Assembly (NCBI GenBank): GCA_019261985.1
Contig: JAFAQY010000051.1
Coordinates: forward strand, 1 to 44,110
DNA from: Bryobacterales bacterium
Lineage (GTDB): Bacteria; Acidobacteriota; Terriglobia; Bryobacterales; Bryobacteraceae
Length of the DNA: 44,110 nucleotides
Direction: 5' to 3'
The position numbers and the translations under genes are program-made. Shown one piece after another: positions 1 through 8,728 of the stretch; position 1 is the stretch's first letter; each line of letters begins with the position of its first letter. The notes under the pieces are model-generated. The model did no database searches. It saw only the letters and a list, made by a program, of their open reading frames with translations, and was not told the DNA's origin.

Positions 1-52
1 ACGACGATTACGAGATCTCTCTATTCAAAACCAAAAACCAAGAAAGGACGTC

Positions 53-67
53 GGCCGCTACGCGGCC
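53..67 (-). terminator. GC hairpin downstream of the TonB receptor gene
   Basis: GGCCGC-TAC-GCGGCC is a perfect 6-bp stem with a 3-nt loop. Read on the minus strand it lies about 180 bp past the TonB receptor stop, and a T-rich tract follows it (positions 50 down to 20). It may be a weak terminator. The distance from the stop and the interrupted T-tract make this uncertain. Confidence 0.3.
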
Positions 68-80
68 TCCTTCCCGATTT

Positions 81-140
81 TCATGCTCATCTTGCATTGG
101 AAACGGAATCCCATTTCATGCTCATTCTTCGATTGGAAAA
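81..140. repeat. Two imperfect direct copies, 35 bp apart
   Basis: TCATGCTCAT followed by a diverged stretch and ATTGGAAA occurs at 81-103 and again at 116-140. The copies differ by one inserted base and a few substitutions. No coding role is seen. The stretch 1-247 holds nothing else that I can support. Confidence 0.45.
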
Positions 141-247
141 TGCTCTCACTGATGCTGAGAACTCGGCGCTGACGTTTCAAATGTTAGAACTTGAGAGGAA
201 TGTTGAAACCCCATAAAACGCGGGTTTAACCGTCTCACATTTCAATC

Positions 248-3200
248 TCAAAACAACACTCTCACCATCATCTGCAACCGCCTCGCCGGCTCCCCCGCCG
301 GACCGAAGAACAGCGGACTCGTGTTCGCGATGCGTCCATATGTCGCCACGGCGAGCGACTCGCTGCCCACGAAAACCCGATCCGGCGCCGGATTATTCAG
401 GTTCGAATGATTCAGCGCGTTGTACGCATCGACGCGGAGCATCGCACTAACCGATTCCGTGATTCGGAATGTACGGCTCGCCGAAAGATCTATATTAAAA
501 AGCCCCGGGCCGTACAGCGCATTCCGCCCCAGACTCCCTAACTTATTCACCGGATCCGCGAAGCTTGCCGGATTCACCAGCCTCACCCCGTCGCCGTATG
601 CACCGGTATTCGCGCTCAACGGCTGTGTGGCAATCAGATTTGCCCGGTTGTAATTCAATAATCCGGCCACTCCGGCAACCAACATCGTTGCCGGCGCGCC
701 GGAAGCGTAGATCGTGTATGGCAGTCCGGAGCGAATCGCGGAAAGGCCCGCAATCCGCCAATCTCGGGTTAACGCCGTAACCCAGCCCGTGCCGGGAGCC
801 TTCGGCAAATCCCATACGCCGTAAATTACACCCGTATGGCGCTGATCGAAATCGGCGTTGCCTCGATCGACCGAGCTGTTGAACTGCTCCGTGAACCCAG
901 CAGGCCGCGGCGCGATCAGCGCCGCGTTAAAACTGGTCACCTCCAAGTTCGCCGACAACCCGCCCGAAAGCGGCTCGCTTTGATTATCGATGGCATGGCT
1001 CCACGTGTACGCCGCATGGAATTCGCCGCGCCGGAACCGATAATCCGCGGCAAAAATCATCGCGTTATAGGAAGAAGTGCCCTGATTGGCACGGTAATCG
1101 ATGTCGTTATTTAAGCTGTCGCTGTAGCGGCAAGAGCCGCTCGTCACTTGAAACACCAGGCACGTGCTGTCCATCCGGTTCACGATATCCGTGGTTATCA
1201 GTTTGCGTCCCTGCGAGCCGGCGTATGCCAGGCGCAGCAGCCAATTCGATCCAATCCGGTGCTCCAATCCGAAAAAATAGCTGTGAACATACGGCGTGCG
1301 AATGCCTGGTTGATAAAGAGTGAACGGATACACCTGAAAAAATCCATTCACGGTTGAATTGCCGGCGAGCGTCGAAACCGGCATATTCACGTAATTCGCG
1401 CCGGCGGGAAGAGCCGCGGTCGCCGGCACGGTATTGTTGAATCGCGCGTTTATCCACAAGTTGTCGAAAGGACGGTCGTAATACACGCCGTAGCCGGCGC
1501 GCAGCAAGGTCGAGCCGTCGCTTGCCAGGTTGTACGCCAGCCCCACACGTGGCGCCCAGTCATTGCGGTCCTGAGCGTACACCTGTTGATTGCCGGGCGA
1601 CGGCGGCGGAAGCGTCGCGTACGTCAGCCGGGCGGGAAAGCTGGAGCCGCTTCCCAACTGGATCAGCCAGTCTTTCTCCGCGCCGGTGTTCACAGGCGGG
1701 CCGAAAGAATCATAGCGGACGCCGAGGTGCACCAGCAGCCGGTTATTCACCCGGATGCTGTCTTGTACAAAAAAGAAAGTCTGCGTGTAGCGATAATCGC
1801 GATTGATTTGCGGATCGCCATAAGCCTTAACAAGCGCCGCATCCCGGGCGTTCGCGAATTGCACCTGCCCAGGGCCGTCCGCCGCAAACACTTTCAGGCT
1901 GGGAAAGCTGACGCTCTCCGCGGTTCCCGGCGGCACGAAATATCCCTGCATCCCGCGCCATAACAAACCGCCTCCGGCTTTCAAAAAATTCCGGTGTGTG
2001 TCGATCAAAACATTTCCGTTCACTTCGGCATTAGTTCCCCAGTTTTGAAAAAAATAAGCCCCGGGACTTCCCGGCAGCATTACACCCGGAACAGCCAAAT
2101 GAGGTACCGCCGGCTGGGGATTGCTCCACCCCGTCAGGTCGCGCCCAACCCCTCCGCGCACTTCCGAAGTAATCGAAGGCGTCCATGATCGCGTTTCCGA
2201 AATACCAACGCTGTACGCATTCTGCTGGTACTCCGAATTAAAACCCTGATAAGGGGACCAGATGAAATCCGGAATCCATTGCCGCTGCGCCAGCACCCTC
2301 CCGGACCATCGGTCTTTCACCGACTGCCGCCAGTCCAGCCGTCCCAGCCCTATCGCGCGGTCGTACGTGTGGGGAGGCCGAATGAGAACGGTCGCCGTAT
2401 CGCCGGAGCCGGTTACCGGAACCGATGGTTTGAACTGGTTCAAAAGCGAAGCCGCGATTGGTCCCTGCACGTTAGCAATGAAGGAGGGGGTGGGAAAAGT
2501 GAAGGCCTGCGCATCGTCCCACGTCCGCTCCCGTGAGTACTCCGCAAATGCGAGCATGAAAAGCCGGTCCCGAATCAAAGGTCCGCCCGCGCGCACGCCC
2601 TGCTCCAATCCCCTCAACGGCAGGCGGCCCTGGCCGTCCGCGTTTCGCTGGAAATCATTCGCGTTGAGAGCCTCATTCAGCAAATATGTGTAGCCGAGCC
2701 CATGCCACCGGTCGCCTCCACTGCGAGTTGCGGCGTTCGCAAGAAAACCCGCCGTGCGGCCGTATTCCGCCGAAAAATTATTGGTGGATATCCGGTACTC
2801 GCCGACGGCCTCAGGCACTAGAGCGGCGTAGGGTCCGGTTATCAGGTAATTGTTGTTGTCCAAGCCGTCGAGCAAAAAACTGCCCGAAGAAGGCCGCTGC
2901 CCGTTTGCGGAAACGCCGACGCCGCGCAGCGTCGCAAGATCGTTCGTCACGCCCGGTTCGAGCGTCAGCAGTTCGTACAGATCGCGCCCGGCCAGCGGCA
3001 AATTATCGAGCAGCGACGGCCCAATCACATACGACAAAGACGGGGCGATATCGCTCTTCACCGATGTGGCTTGCTCGACGAAAATTGACCGGCTGGTATC
3101 TACGTCGGGACCATAGAACGTAAGAATTGTTTTTCCGTCCGGCGAAAAACTGCGCCGCATAACTTGCCTCTGCCAGATATCGGTAAGCAATCGTAGCGAG

Positions 3201-3607
3201 ACGTTCTGCGCAACGAATGCGCCAACGGGTACATCGATATTTTCGATCCGCGCCGGACGGTACTTCGGCGCTTCAACCGACAGCGAGTAAGTGCCGGGAG
3301 GCAGGAGCGGCACGACGAAATATCCCGACGGGCCCGAAACAGCCGAATAACTGGTGCCCGAAGCGGTGTGAAGAGCGGTAATTTCCGCGCTAAGCGGCTG
3401 GCGGTCGACATCGTCGCTGATCCTCCCGGTAATCAGACCCTGGCTGGTCTGCGCGGCCGCACTTACCGACAAGCAGAGAATGACGTGGGGCAGGTTGCCA
3501 ACCTGCAGCGGGTTGCCAACCCGCTCGCCGGCGTTTCGAGCAACCCCGAACAGCGCGGTTGGAAACCGCTCGCAGGATAGCATCCGGGCCCACAAGCGCA
3601 TAACCAC
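248..3607 (-). CDS. TonB-dependent receptor, Oar-like, with carboxypeptidase-regulatory domain
   Basis: Predicted outer-membrane beta-barrel that takes up a large ligand with energy from TonB; the substrate is unknown. After a signal-like stretch ending in SVSAAAQ (about residues 46-54), residues 57-140 form a CarboxypepD_reg/Cna-B-like fold (GLITGRI...GYFVVPLLPPGTY). A plug follows (FLLDGLDNNNY, AEYGRTAG, ATRSGG), then a long barrel ending in an aromatic residue (MVRVLF). This layout is standard for the large acidobacterial receptors. The odd part is the start: residues about 5-42 are encoded by a copy of the dispersed hairpin repeat (3485-3593), so the leader is abnormal. Either translation begins at 3607 or 3601 with a repeat-encoded N-region before the hydrophobic core, or the insertion has damaged export. 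It diverges from the BACON protein across the 31-bp array. Confidence 0.9.
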   Translation of the reverse strand: MVMRLWARMLSCERFPTALFGVARNAGERVGNPLQVGNLPHVILCLSVSAAAQTSQGLITGRISDDVDRQPLSAEITALHTASGTSYSAVSGPSGYFVVPLLPPGTYSLSVEAPKYRPARIENIDVPVGAFVAQNVSLRLLTDIWQRQVMRRSFSPDGKTILTFYGPDVDTSRSIFVEQATSVKSDIAPSLSYVIGPSLLDNLPLAGRDLYELLTLEPGVTNDLATLRGVGVSANGQRPSSGSFLLDGLDNNNYLITGPYAALVPEAVGEYRISTNNFSAEYGRTAGFLANAATRSGGDRWHGLGYTYLLNEALNANDFQRNADGQGRLPLRGLEQGVRAGGPLIRDRLFMLAFAEYSRERTWDDAQAFTFPTPSFIANVQGPIAASLLNQFKPSVPVTGSGDTATVLIRPPHTYDRAIGLGRLDWRQSVKDRWSGRVLAQRQWIPDFIWSPYQGFNSEYQQNAYSVGISETRSWTPSITSEVRGGVGRDLTGWSNPQPAVPHLAVPGVMLPGSPGAYFFQNWGTNAEVNGNVLIDTHRNFLKAGGGLLWRGMQGYFVPPGTAESVSFPSLKVFAADGPGQVQFANARDAALVKAYGDPQINRDYRYTQTFFFVQDSIRVNNRLLVHLGVRYDSFGPPVNTGAEKDWLIQLGSGSSFPARLTYATLPPPSPGNQQVYAQDRNDWAPRVGLAYNLASDGSTLLRAGYGVYYDRPFDNLWINARFNNTVPATAALPAGANYVNMPVSTLAGNSTVNGFFQVYPFTLYQPGIRTPYVHSYFFGLEHRIGSNWLLRLAYAGSQGRKLITTDIVNRMDSTCLVFQVTSGSCRYSDSLNNDIDYRANQGTSSYNAMIFAADYRFRRGEFHAAYTWSHAIDNQSEPLSGGLSANLEVTSFNAALIAPRPAGFTEQFNSSVDRGNADFDQRHTGVIYGVWDLPKAPGTGWVTALTRDWRIAGLSAIRSGLPYTIYASGAPATMLVAGVAGLLNYNRANLIATQPLSANTGAYGDGVRLVNPASFADPVNKLGSLGRNALYGPGLFNIDLSASRTFRITESVSAMLRVDAYNALNHSNLNNPAPDRVFVGSESLAVATYGRIANTSPLFFGPAGEPARRLQMMVRVLF
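3485..3593 (-). repeat. Dispersed hairpin repeat, copy 1 (inside TonB receptor 5' end)
   Basis: A 109-bp copy in reverse orientation. Read on the minus strand it carries GGATGCTATCC, a GCGGTT-TCC-AACCGC hairpin, an AGCGGGTT-GGC-AACCCGCT hairpin and a GCAGGTT-GGC-AACCTGC hairpin, and it ends CTGCCCCAC. It matches the copy at 25579-25687 in order, spacing and length. It overlaps the start of the TonB receptor reading frame. Confidence 0.85.
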
Positions 3608-3611
3608 TTTA

Positions 3612-3704
3612 GTGTAATCAAGTTATCTTGTATAATCAGCCGGTGTAATGAAGCTATCTTGTATAATCACCCGGTGTAGTGAGGTTATCTTGAATAATCA
3701 GCCG
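3612..3704. repeat. 31-bp tandem repeat, three units, with -10-like boxes
   Basis: Units start at 3612, 3643 and 3674, each exactly 31 bp, and run from GTGTAAT to CAGCCG with few substitutions. Units 1 and 2 contain TATAAT (3631-3636 and 3662-3667) and unit 3 has AATAAT (3693-3698). The array fills the gap between the divergent TonB receptor and BACON-protein genes. Because 31 is not a multiple of 3, it is unlikely to be coding. It may be a multi-copy promoter or operator; no good -35 box stands 17 bp before any of the boxes. Confidence 0.8.
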
Positions 3705-3740
3705 ATGCAGGCGAATCCCACTGTATTTACTCCCGCTTTT

Positions 3741-6242
3741 ATGCGATTTTTTGTCTTTATCCTTCCGCTCCTCTCCTCCGCCCCCGTATTCGGCCAAAGC
3801 TCGGCGTTAACGGTGCTGTTGAATGGCGCATCCCTGGGAGGCAATGCCGTAACGCTTCCCTACAATACGGACCGCGCGAATCCGTCAGCGTTCTCGGGCA
3901 CGCCTCAATTAATCCAGGTGCGCAGCACTCCGCCGGTAAACTTCACGGTTACACCCGTTGGGAGCTGGCTGGTATACGCGCTCGTCAGCCCCACCGCGAC
4001 GGATTGTACCGGCGCGAACTACACATCTAGGCAATTGACCAGCACCACGCCGGTTGGAATTTGTATCGCCGCGACGCAGGGAAGCACCCCCATATTGCCT
4101 GGTTATTACACAGGCACTCTTACGCTGGGCGCTACTGTTGGACCACCTGTTACCGTTCCGCTTCAGCTAAATGTTTTCCCGACCGGCTACCTACAGCTAA
4201 CCATGCCGTACTCCCCCAACCAGCAGTCGTTCAATGGAGGAGCCCTCAGCTATTCATTGACCGGCAGCGCAGTTTCACCGGCGCAGAGCGTGCACGTGAA
4301 TGTATTCAACAACAATTCCGTGAACAGCACGCCATACACCGACAGCAATGACCAGAAGGAGCAGCTATCCATCAGCGGCATGAACAGCGACGGCACAAAC
4401 GCGGCGTGGCTCGTGACGACGCTTACGAACCCAACCACGGGTGCGCCGACGCAATCCTCGCCCGCTCTCCTCAATATCAGCGTTGACCCGACGCTTGCTC
4501 CGTCAGGAACCCAGAACATCTCTGGAACTGTGTCGATCTCCAGCGGAGGCCCATTCATCGGGTCGGATTTCGTCCGCGTGAATGTGGCGTTGCCGCAAGC
4601 GGCCCTCACGCAATTCTCTGCGCCTTCGGGACCCATCAACTTCACCAGCCCGGGCGCGAACTCTCAATCCTTCACGCTGGCAAGCACGGGCGCTCCCATA
4701 TCGTTTAGCGCAGCAAGCGATTCGCCCTGGCTCACCGTTACGCCAGCCACCGGCACGACGCCTCAACAGATCACGGTCACCGTGAACCCGTCGGGACTTC
4801 AGCCGAACGTCTACACCGGCACGCTGACCTTCTCCGATACCACGGGAGCGGCCACGCCGCTAACAATCGGTGTGATGCTGACGGTGAACAGCACCAGCCC
4901 CGTAACGCGGACCATAGCGCACGTCGCCGACGGAAACAGTTTCACCACCACTTGGATTCTTTCCAACCCGGACACCGTGAACCCGTCGTCATACACCATC
5001 GCGCTTTTTGACGAGGGAGGAAATCCGCAGACGCAGGGCTTTCAACTTGCGGCGGGATCGGGCGCGCTCAGCGGCAATATTCCCCCGGGCGGCCAAGTGG
5101 TGATTCGCACGCAAGGGCTCGGAACCCAGACGATTTCCGGTTGGGCAACACTAACCGCGGCCCCGCAGGTGGGTGCAAGCGTGATCTATGGACAAAAAAT
5201 TCCGAGCCTGCCGAGCATTCAGGAAGGCACTGCAGTCGTTCCCCCCTTGGGAATTAATCACTTCTTCTTGCCGTTCGATAACACAAACGGTGCGGTGACC
5301 GCGCTGGCCCTCACGAATTCGAGCACAGCCGCGGCGAACATAACGGTAATACTTCGATACACCGGCGGCGGCTCCGACACGGTCTCTTTTACCCTTCCTT
5401 CCCGCACGCATCAAGCCTTTGCGCTCTCCGCTAAGTTTCCGACCACCGGCCAAGCGGGCCACCAAAACGGCGTGGCCGAAATAAGCTCCAACATCGGAAT
5501 CTTCGCGGTCGCATTCCGGTTCAACTACACGGGAGGATTTACCGCTTTCAATGTAATCCCTGCCGCGACGAGCGCCGCTTCGATCACCCAAATCGTCCCG
5601 CATGCCGCCGATGGAAATGCGTTCACGACAACTCTGATTTTGACCAATCCCGATATCATGGACCCGGCGCCATATACGCTCCGCTTCGACGACAATAACG
5701 GCAATCCGCAAACGCAAGCTTTCGCGCTCGCGACGGGCGCGCTCAGCGGCACGATCCCGCCGGGAGGCTCAGTAACCATCGCGACCAGCGGGCAGGGAAG
5801 TCAGACCATAAGCGGCTGGGCCGAGCTGACCGCGCCGAGTCAGGTGGGAGCGAACGTAATCTACGGCCAAAAAATTCCGGCCCTGCCGAGCTTGCAAGAG
5901 GGCACAACGTTAGCGACCGCGACGGGTACGCGTCATTTCTTTTTGCCGTTCGACAACAGCAACGGCGCCGTCACGTCGATGGCATTGACAAATCCAGGCT
6001 CCGCTCCCGCCCACATCGGTGTGGTGCTGCGATACGACGCCGGCGGTTCCGATAGCACTTCCTTCACGCTAGGATCGAGGAGTCATCAGGCGTTCACGCT
6101 GGCTTCCCAGTTCCCGACTACATCGCAACCAGGGCATCAGACCGGGGTCGCCGAGTTCACATCGGATGTCGACGTCTTCCCCGTCGCCTTCCGCTTCAAC
6201 TCCACCGGAGCTTTCACCGCCTTTGGCATTAATCAGCAGTGA
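3741..6242 (+). CDS. Secreted BACON-domain surface protein with two long C-terminal repeats
   Basis: The frame is open from 3648, but I place the start at 3741 because MRFFVFILPLLSSAPVFGQ is a clean signal peptide; ATGs at 3705 and 3648 are alternatives and no site has a clear Shine-Dalgarno. The mature protein (833 aa with leader) is Thr/Ser/Gly-rich beta protein. Residues about 305-383 form a BACON-type domain (SDSPWLTVTPATGTTP, then NVYTGTLTFSDTTG). Residues about 390-607 and 616-833 are two copies of a module of roughly 218 aa (HVADGNSFTTT / HAADGNAFTTT, GQKIP.LPS.QEGT, HFFLPFDN.NGAVT, FRFN.TG.FTAF). I do not recognise the repeated module by name. The role is probably adhesion or glycan binding at the cell surface (inference). 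The 3' end overlaps the convergent ArsR gene by 14 bp. Confidence 0.8.
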   Translation: MRFFVFILPLLSSAPVFGQSSALTVLLNGASLGGNAVTLPYNTDRANPSAFSGTPQLIQVRSTPPVNFTVTPVGSWLVYALVSPTATDCTGANYTSRQLTSTTPVGICIAATQGSTPILPGYYTGTLTLGATVGPPVTVPLQLNVFPTGYLQLTMPYSPNQQSFNGGALSYSLTGSAVSPAQSVHVNVFNNNSVNSTPYTDSNDQKEQLSISGMNSDGTNAAWLVTTLTNPTTGAPTQSSPALLNISVDPTLAPSGTQNISGTVSISSGGPFIGSDFVRVNVALPQAALTQFSAPSGPINFTSPGANSQSFTLASTGAPISFSAASDSPWLTVTPATGTTPQQITVTVNPSGLQPNVYTGTLTFSDTTGAATPLTIGVMLTVNSTSPVTRTIAHVADGNSFTTTWILSNPDTVNPSSYTIALFDEGGNPQTQGFQLAAGSGALSGNIPPGGQVVIRTQGLGTQTISGWATLTAAPQVGASVIYGQKIPSLPSIQEGTAVVPPLGINHFFLPFDNTNGAVTALALTNSSTAAANITVILRYTGGGSDTVSFTLPSRTHQAFALSAKFPTTGQAGHQNGVAEISSNIGIFAVAFRFNYTGGFTAFNVIPAATSAASITQIVPHAADGNAFTTTLILTNPDIMDPAPYTLRFDDNNGNPQTQAFALATGALSGTIPPGGSVTIATSGQGSQTISGWAELTAPSQVGANVIYGQKIPALPSLQEGTTLATATGTRHFFLPFDNSNGAVTSMALTNPGSAPAHIGVVLRYDAGGSDSTSFTLGSRSHQAFTLASQFPTTSQPGHQTGVAEFTSDVDVFPVAFRFNSTGAFTAFGINQQ

Positions 6243-6651
6243 CGTTCGGAAGTTGATATGATCTAGCCCTTCTTGAGCTTTGGGGCGCGGCAGGTTTCGT
6301 AACGTGGCTCTCCGCCATCTCTTTGATCCGGAGGAGCTGGCTCGACCAAAGCTCTTCGAATTTGCCGACCCAGCGTTCGTAAATCCGCCGGATCGGCGCC
6401 ACATTCAATGAATTCACGCGCTGGCGGCCCTCTTCGCGCGTGGCAACGAGATCGGCCTCGCGAAGCACGTCAAGATGCTTCATCACCCCGAAACGCGTCA
6501 GGTGCGGAAACGCATCCACTATTTCGGTAGTCGTCCGCGAACCCTGGCGCAAGAGATCTAGAATCGCTCTCCGGGTTGGATCGGAGAGCGCCTTCCAGAC
6601 AGGATCGAGGTCGTCCCCCTTCACTTTTGTGCCGCTGTTTTGGTGGTGCAA
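6229..6651 (-). CDS. ArsR-family winged-helix transcriptional regulator
   Basis: 140 aa. Residues about 15-90 form the ArsR-type winged helix: VWKALSDPTRRAILDLLRQG, a recognition helix around TRFGVMKHLDVL, and a beta-wing at ATREEGRQRV. There is no obvious metal-binding ELCVCDL-type motif, which fits the subgroup that is paired with SRPBCC/AHSA1 proteins. It is the second gene of a two-gene unit: the upstream SRPBCC gene overlaps its start by 31 bp, so the two are very probably cotranslated. It probably autoregulates through the palindrome at 7103-7122. The last 14 bp are antisense to the end of the BACON-protein gene. Confidence 0.9.
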   Translation of the reverse strand: MHHQNSGTKVKGDDLDPVWKALSDPTRRAILDLLRQGSRTTTEIVDAFPHLTRFGVMKHLDVLREADLVATREEGRQRVNSLNVAPIRRIYERWVGKFEELWSSQLLRIKEMAESHVTKPAAPQSSRRARSYQLPNVTAD

Positions 6652-7070
6652 TCCTCGGCGACCACCTTCAGCAGATTCTGCCAGCCTTCGCCCATTCCCT
6701 GACGATGCGCCGGCTCGATAAAGCCGATGGCCCGGTGGCGGAGTCCCAGGCGCGTGCCGCCGGCGACCTCCTCCAGCTTCATCTCCAGGTGGTTAATTGC
6801 CGGATACGACATGAACATGGGGCCGCTTAACTCCAGCAGAACGGGCGCCTTGATTACCTGTACGTGGCCCCACAAGTGGCCGACGCCGTTGCCCCGGTCG
6901 CGGAACCAGCGGCCTCCGGGCCATTGTTCTAGAATCATCTGCAACGAATCGCCCTTCGGGGTGGCGAATCCTTCGCCAAGCCGGTACAGCATGTCGCGGA
7001 AAACGTCGCCGATGGCTGCTTTAATCTCGACGTGCTGATCGATGTCGAGTGTCATGTCCTCAAGTTTCAT
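6621..7070 (-). CDS. SRPBCC/AHSA1-like domain protein
   Basis: 149 aa, cytoplasmic, with the START-like helix-grip pattern: IKAAIGDVFRDML at the N-terminus, GGRWFRD and GHLWGHVQVI in the middle, and a C-terminal helix GWQNLLKVVAED. The family (Activator of Hsp90 ATPase homologue 1-like) binds hydrophobic ligands; no catalytic role can be read here. First gene of the unit with ArsR. The start has AAGGAG 10 nt upstream and a good promoter at 7097-7125. ArsR plus SRPBCC pairs are common in bacteria, and the SRPBCC partner is often the regulated product. Confidence 0.85.
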   Translation of the reverse strand: MKLEDMTLDIDQHVEIKAAIGDVFRDMLYRLGEGFATPKGDSLQMILEQWPGGRWFRDRGNGVGHLWGHVQVIKAPVLLELSGPMFMSYPAINHLEMKLEEVAGGTRLGLRHRAIGFIEPAHRQGMGEGWQNLLKVVAEDCTTKTAAQK

Positions 7071-7086
7071 ACTTCGTGGTCTCCTT

Positions 7087-7125
7087 ACGTGACTTAATAA
7101 TAACGTGACTACTTAGTCACGTCAA
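7087..7125 (-). promoter_or_regulatory. Promoter of the SRPBCC-ArsR unit with a palindromic operator in the spacer
   Basis: On the minus strand TTGACG (7125-7120) and TATTAT (7102-7097) are 17 bp apart. The perfect palindrome ACGTGACTA-AG-TAGTCACGT (7103-7122) fills the spacer. A third half-site, AGTCACGT (7094-7087), lies just downstream, followed by the Shine-Dalgarno AAGGAG (7086-7081). A repressor bound here would block RNA polymerase, and the encoded ArsR protein is the obvious candidate (inference). Confidence 0.8.
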
Positions 7126-7167
7126 GAGCAAAATGATAAGGTGCCGCCGAATACCGCAAAATCGGTT

Positions 7168-8631
7168 CTACTTCACGGTCAGTTGAACTAAGTTGTCAGC
7201 CCGGCGTTGTTGTTCAAGATCGCGGCAGGTTGCGATGAGCTGGTCGTACTGCTTCGGCTGGATGAATATGCCGGGGACGATGGGGCGAATGCGGCGCTCC
7301 TCCTCGTTGAAGTCCCAAATGAACTCGCGTCCGGTCGCCTGTTTCGTGTAGCTCTTTCCGTCCTTGGTGAAGATGGTTATTCGTGGAGCAAACAGACCCA
7401 TGTCATGCGAAGGGACGATCGTCACTCGCTTCATGAGTTCCAGTACCTCGGGCGGGTCGTTCGCAAAAGGCAGCATGGGAAAGCCGCGCTGTACGACGCC
7501 GTAGGCCGCGTAATATCGCGTATCGCCTCGCCGCGGCTCACCGATGTCTTCCCGGCGTGTTGGAAATGCAGGACTGGGATATTGCGTTTCCAGCCAGTTC
7601 ACCACCGCCTCCACGCGATCGACATCCGCGTAGGTGATGTTATGCTCTTCGCACAGCTTTGCCGTGACATCGATATGAGCGATGTTATAGCCGGGAATCG
7701 AGTAAATTCGGTAGAGCGTTTCGAGGAACATCCAATCCTTACCGAGATTGGCCGTGATTTTGTTCAGGTCGGCCTTCCTCTCGCCGGTGAAGCTGTAAGT
7801 GAGATAGCCCTGGTTGTTGCCCGCGTACGCGTTATAGAAACCAGCGTTGCCTTCGAGAGCGGTCTCGCCTCCGCGATGACCCGCCCTGGCCAATAACACC
7901 GCGAACATCGCGTTGCGCGCCGAGCCGCCTTCGCGCAGATCTCCGCTTTCGATATTCCCTCCCGCGAGATTTGCGCATAACGCAACAGCGTTGTTGATCT
8001 GGTCCTCGTTGAGGCGCATTATTTTAGCGGCGGCAACGGCCGCTCCAAAAATACCGAACACCGGACCGGCGTGGAAACCGCGCGCCATCACCGTTGGAAT
8101 GAAATCGGCCGACATGCGCTCGGTAACCTCGTACCCTGCGACGAGGCCGGTTATGAACTCTTTGCCCGAAGCGGCGACAGCCTCCGCCGCGGCGAAAGCG
8201 GCCGGGATGATGCACGTGCCGGGATGCGTCAGCATGCGGAACGTGTCCCATTTCCCGCCCGCCAGCGCCATCTCAGCGTTGGCGTAAGCAGCGCCTTCCT
8301 TTGTCGCCTTTGTGCCGTACACCATAATCGTGGCGCCGTTGCGCGCGCCGCCTTCTTCCTCGGTGACGAGCTTTATCGCCTCTCTTGCCGCCGGCGACTG
8401 ATAACCCAAAAGCACGGATGAAAGCGTTTGAAGCGTCAATCCTTTGGCGCGGTCGATCACTGCCGGAGGCAGATCCTCATAGCGCAGGCCGGCAACCCAG
8501 CGGGCAAACTGACGGCTGAGAGATTCCCCGCCTGAGTTCCTATTGCTCTGCCTGACCTGTTGAGCGATGGCCGGCACGCGGACGATTGCCGCGGAGAGCG
8601 CGGTTTTTTGAAGGAAGGTGCGACGGTGCAT
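7168..8631 (-). CDS. MmgE/PrpD family protein with twin-arginine-like leader
   Basis: 487 aa. The fold family includes 2-methylcitrate dehydratase (PrpD), cis-aconitate decarboxylase and iminodisuccinate epimerase; the substrate cannot be read from sequence. The family pattern is clear: LLGYQSPAAREAIKLV, KWDTFRMLTHPGTCIIPAA (position of the usual H.G.s..PaalA motif), GYEVTERM, FGIFGAAVAAAKIM, and a C-terminal region with GREFIWDFNEEE. The N-terminus MHRRTFLQKTALSAAI resembles a Tat signal, which is unusual for a family that is normally cytoplasmic, but similar leaders occur in acidobacterial members. GAGGAGG precedes the ATG. It is divergent from a second, distant paralogue 97 bp away. Confidence 0.88.
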   Translation of the reverse strand: MHRRTFLQKTALSAAIVRVPAIAQQVRQSNRNSGGESLSRQFARWVAGLRYEDLPPAVIDRAKGLTLQTLSSVLLGYQSPAAREAIKLVTEEEGGARNGATIMVYGTKATKEGAAYANAEMALAGGKWDTFRMLTHPGTCIIPAAFAAAEAVAASGKEFITGLVAGYEVTERMSADFIPTVMARGFHAGPVFGIFGAAVAAAKIMRLNEDQINNAVALCANLAGGNIESGDLREGGSARNAMFAVLLARAGHRGGETALEGNAGFYNAYAGNNQGYLTYSFTGERKADLNKITANLGKDWMFLETLYRIYSIPGYNIAHIDVTAKLCEEHNITYADVDRVEAVVNWLETQYPSPAFPTRREDIGEPRRGDTRYYAAYGVVQRGFPMLPFANDPPEVLELMKRVTIVPSHDMGLFAPRITIFTKDGKSYTKQATGREFIWDFNEEERRIRPIVPGIFIQPKQYDQLIATCRDLEQQRRADNLVQLTVK

Positions 8632-8728
8632 AAAACGGCCTCCTCGCTTCCAAAAAGCATTCCGATATTATCAATACTCGCAGGCGGTTGTTATAGAATC
8701 ACCCACAGTAATCGAGGAGCTCCTCACT

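Noticed and set aside
3612-3704. Short CRISPR array (31-bp repeats)
   Set aside because: The 31-bp period contains no unique spacers; the units are whole tandem repeats.
5151-5717. Minus-strand frame of 188 codons inside the BACON-protein gene
   Set aside because: Antisense to the duplicated 218-residue module; Arg/Gly-rich and with no domain.
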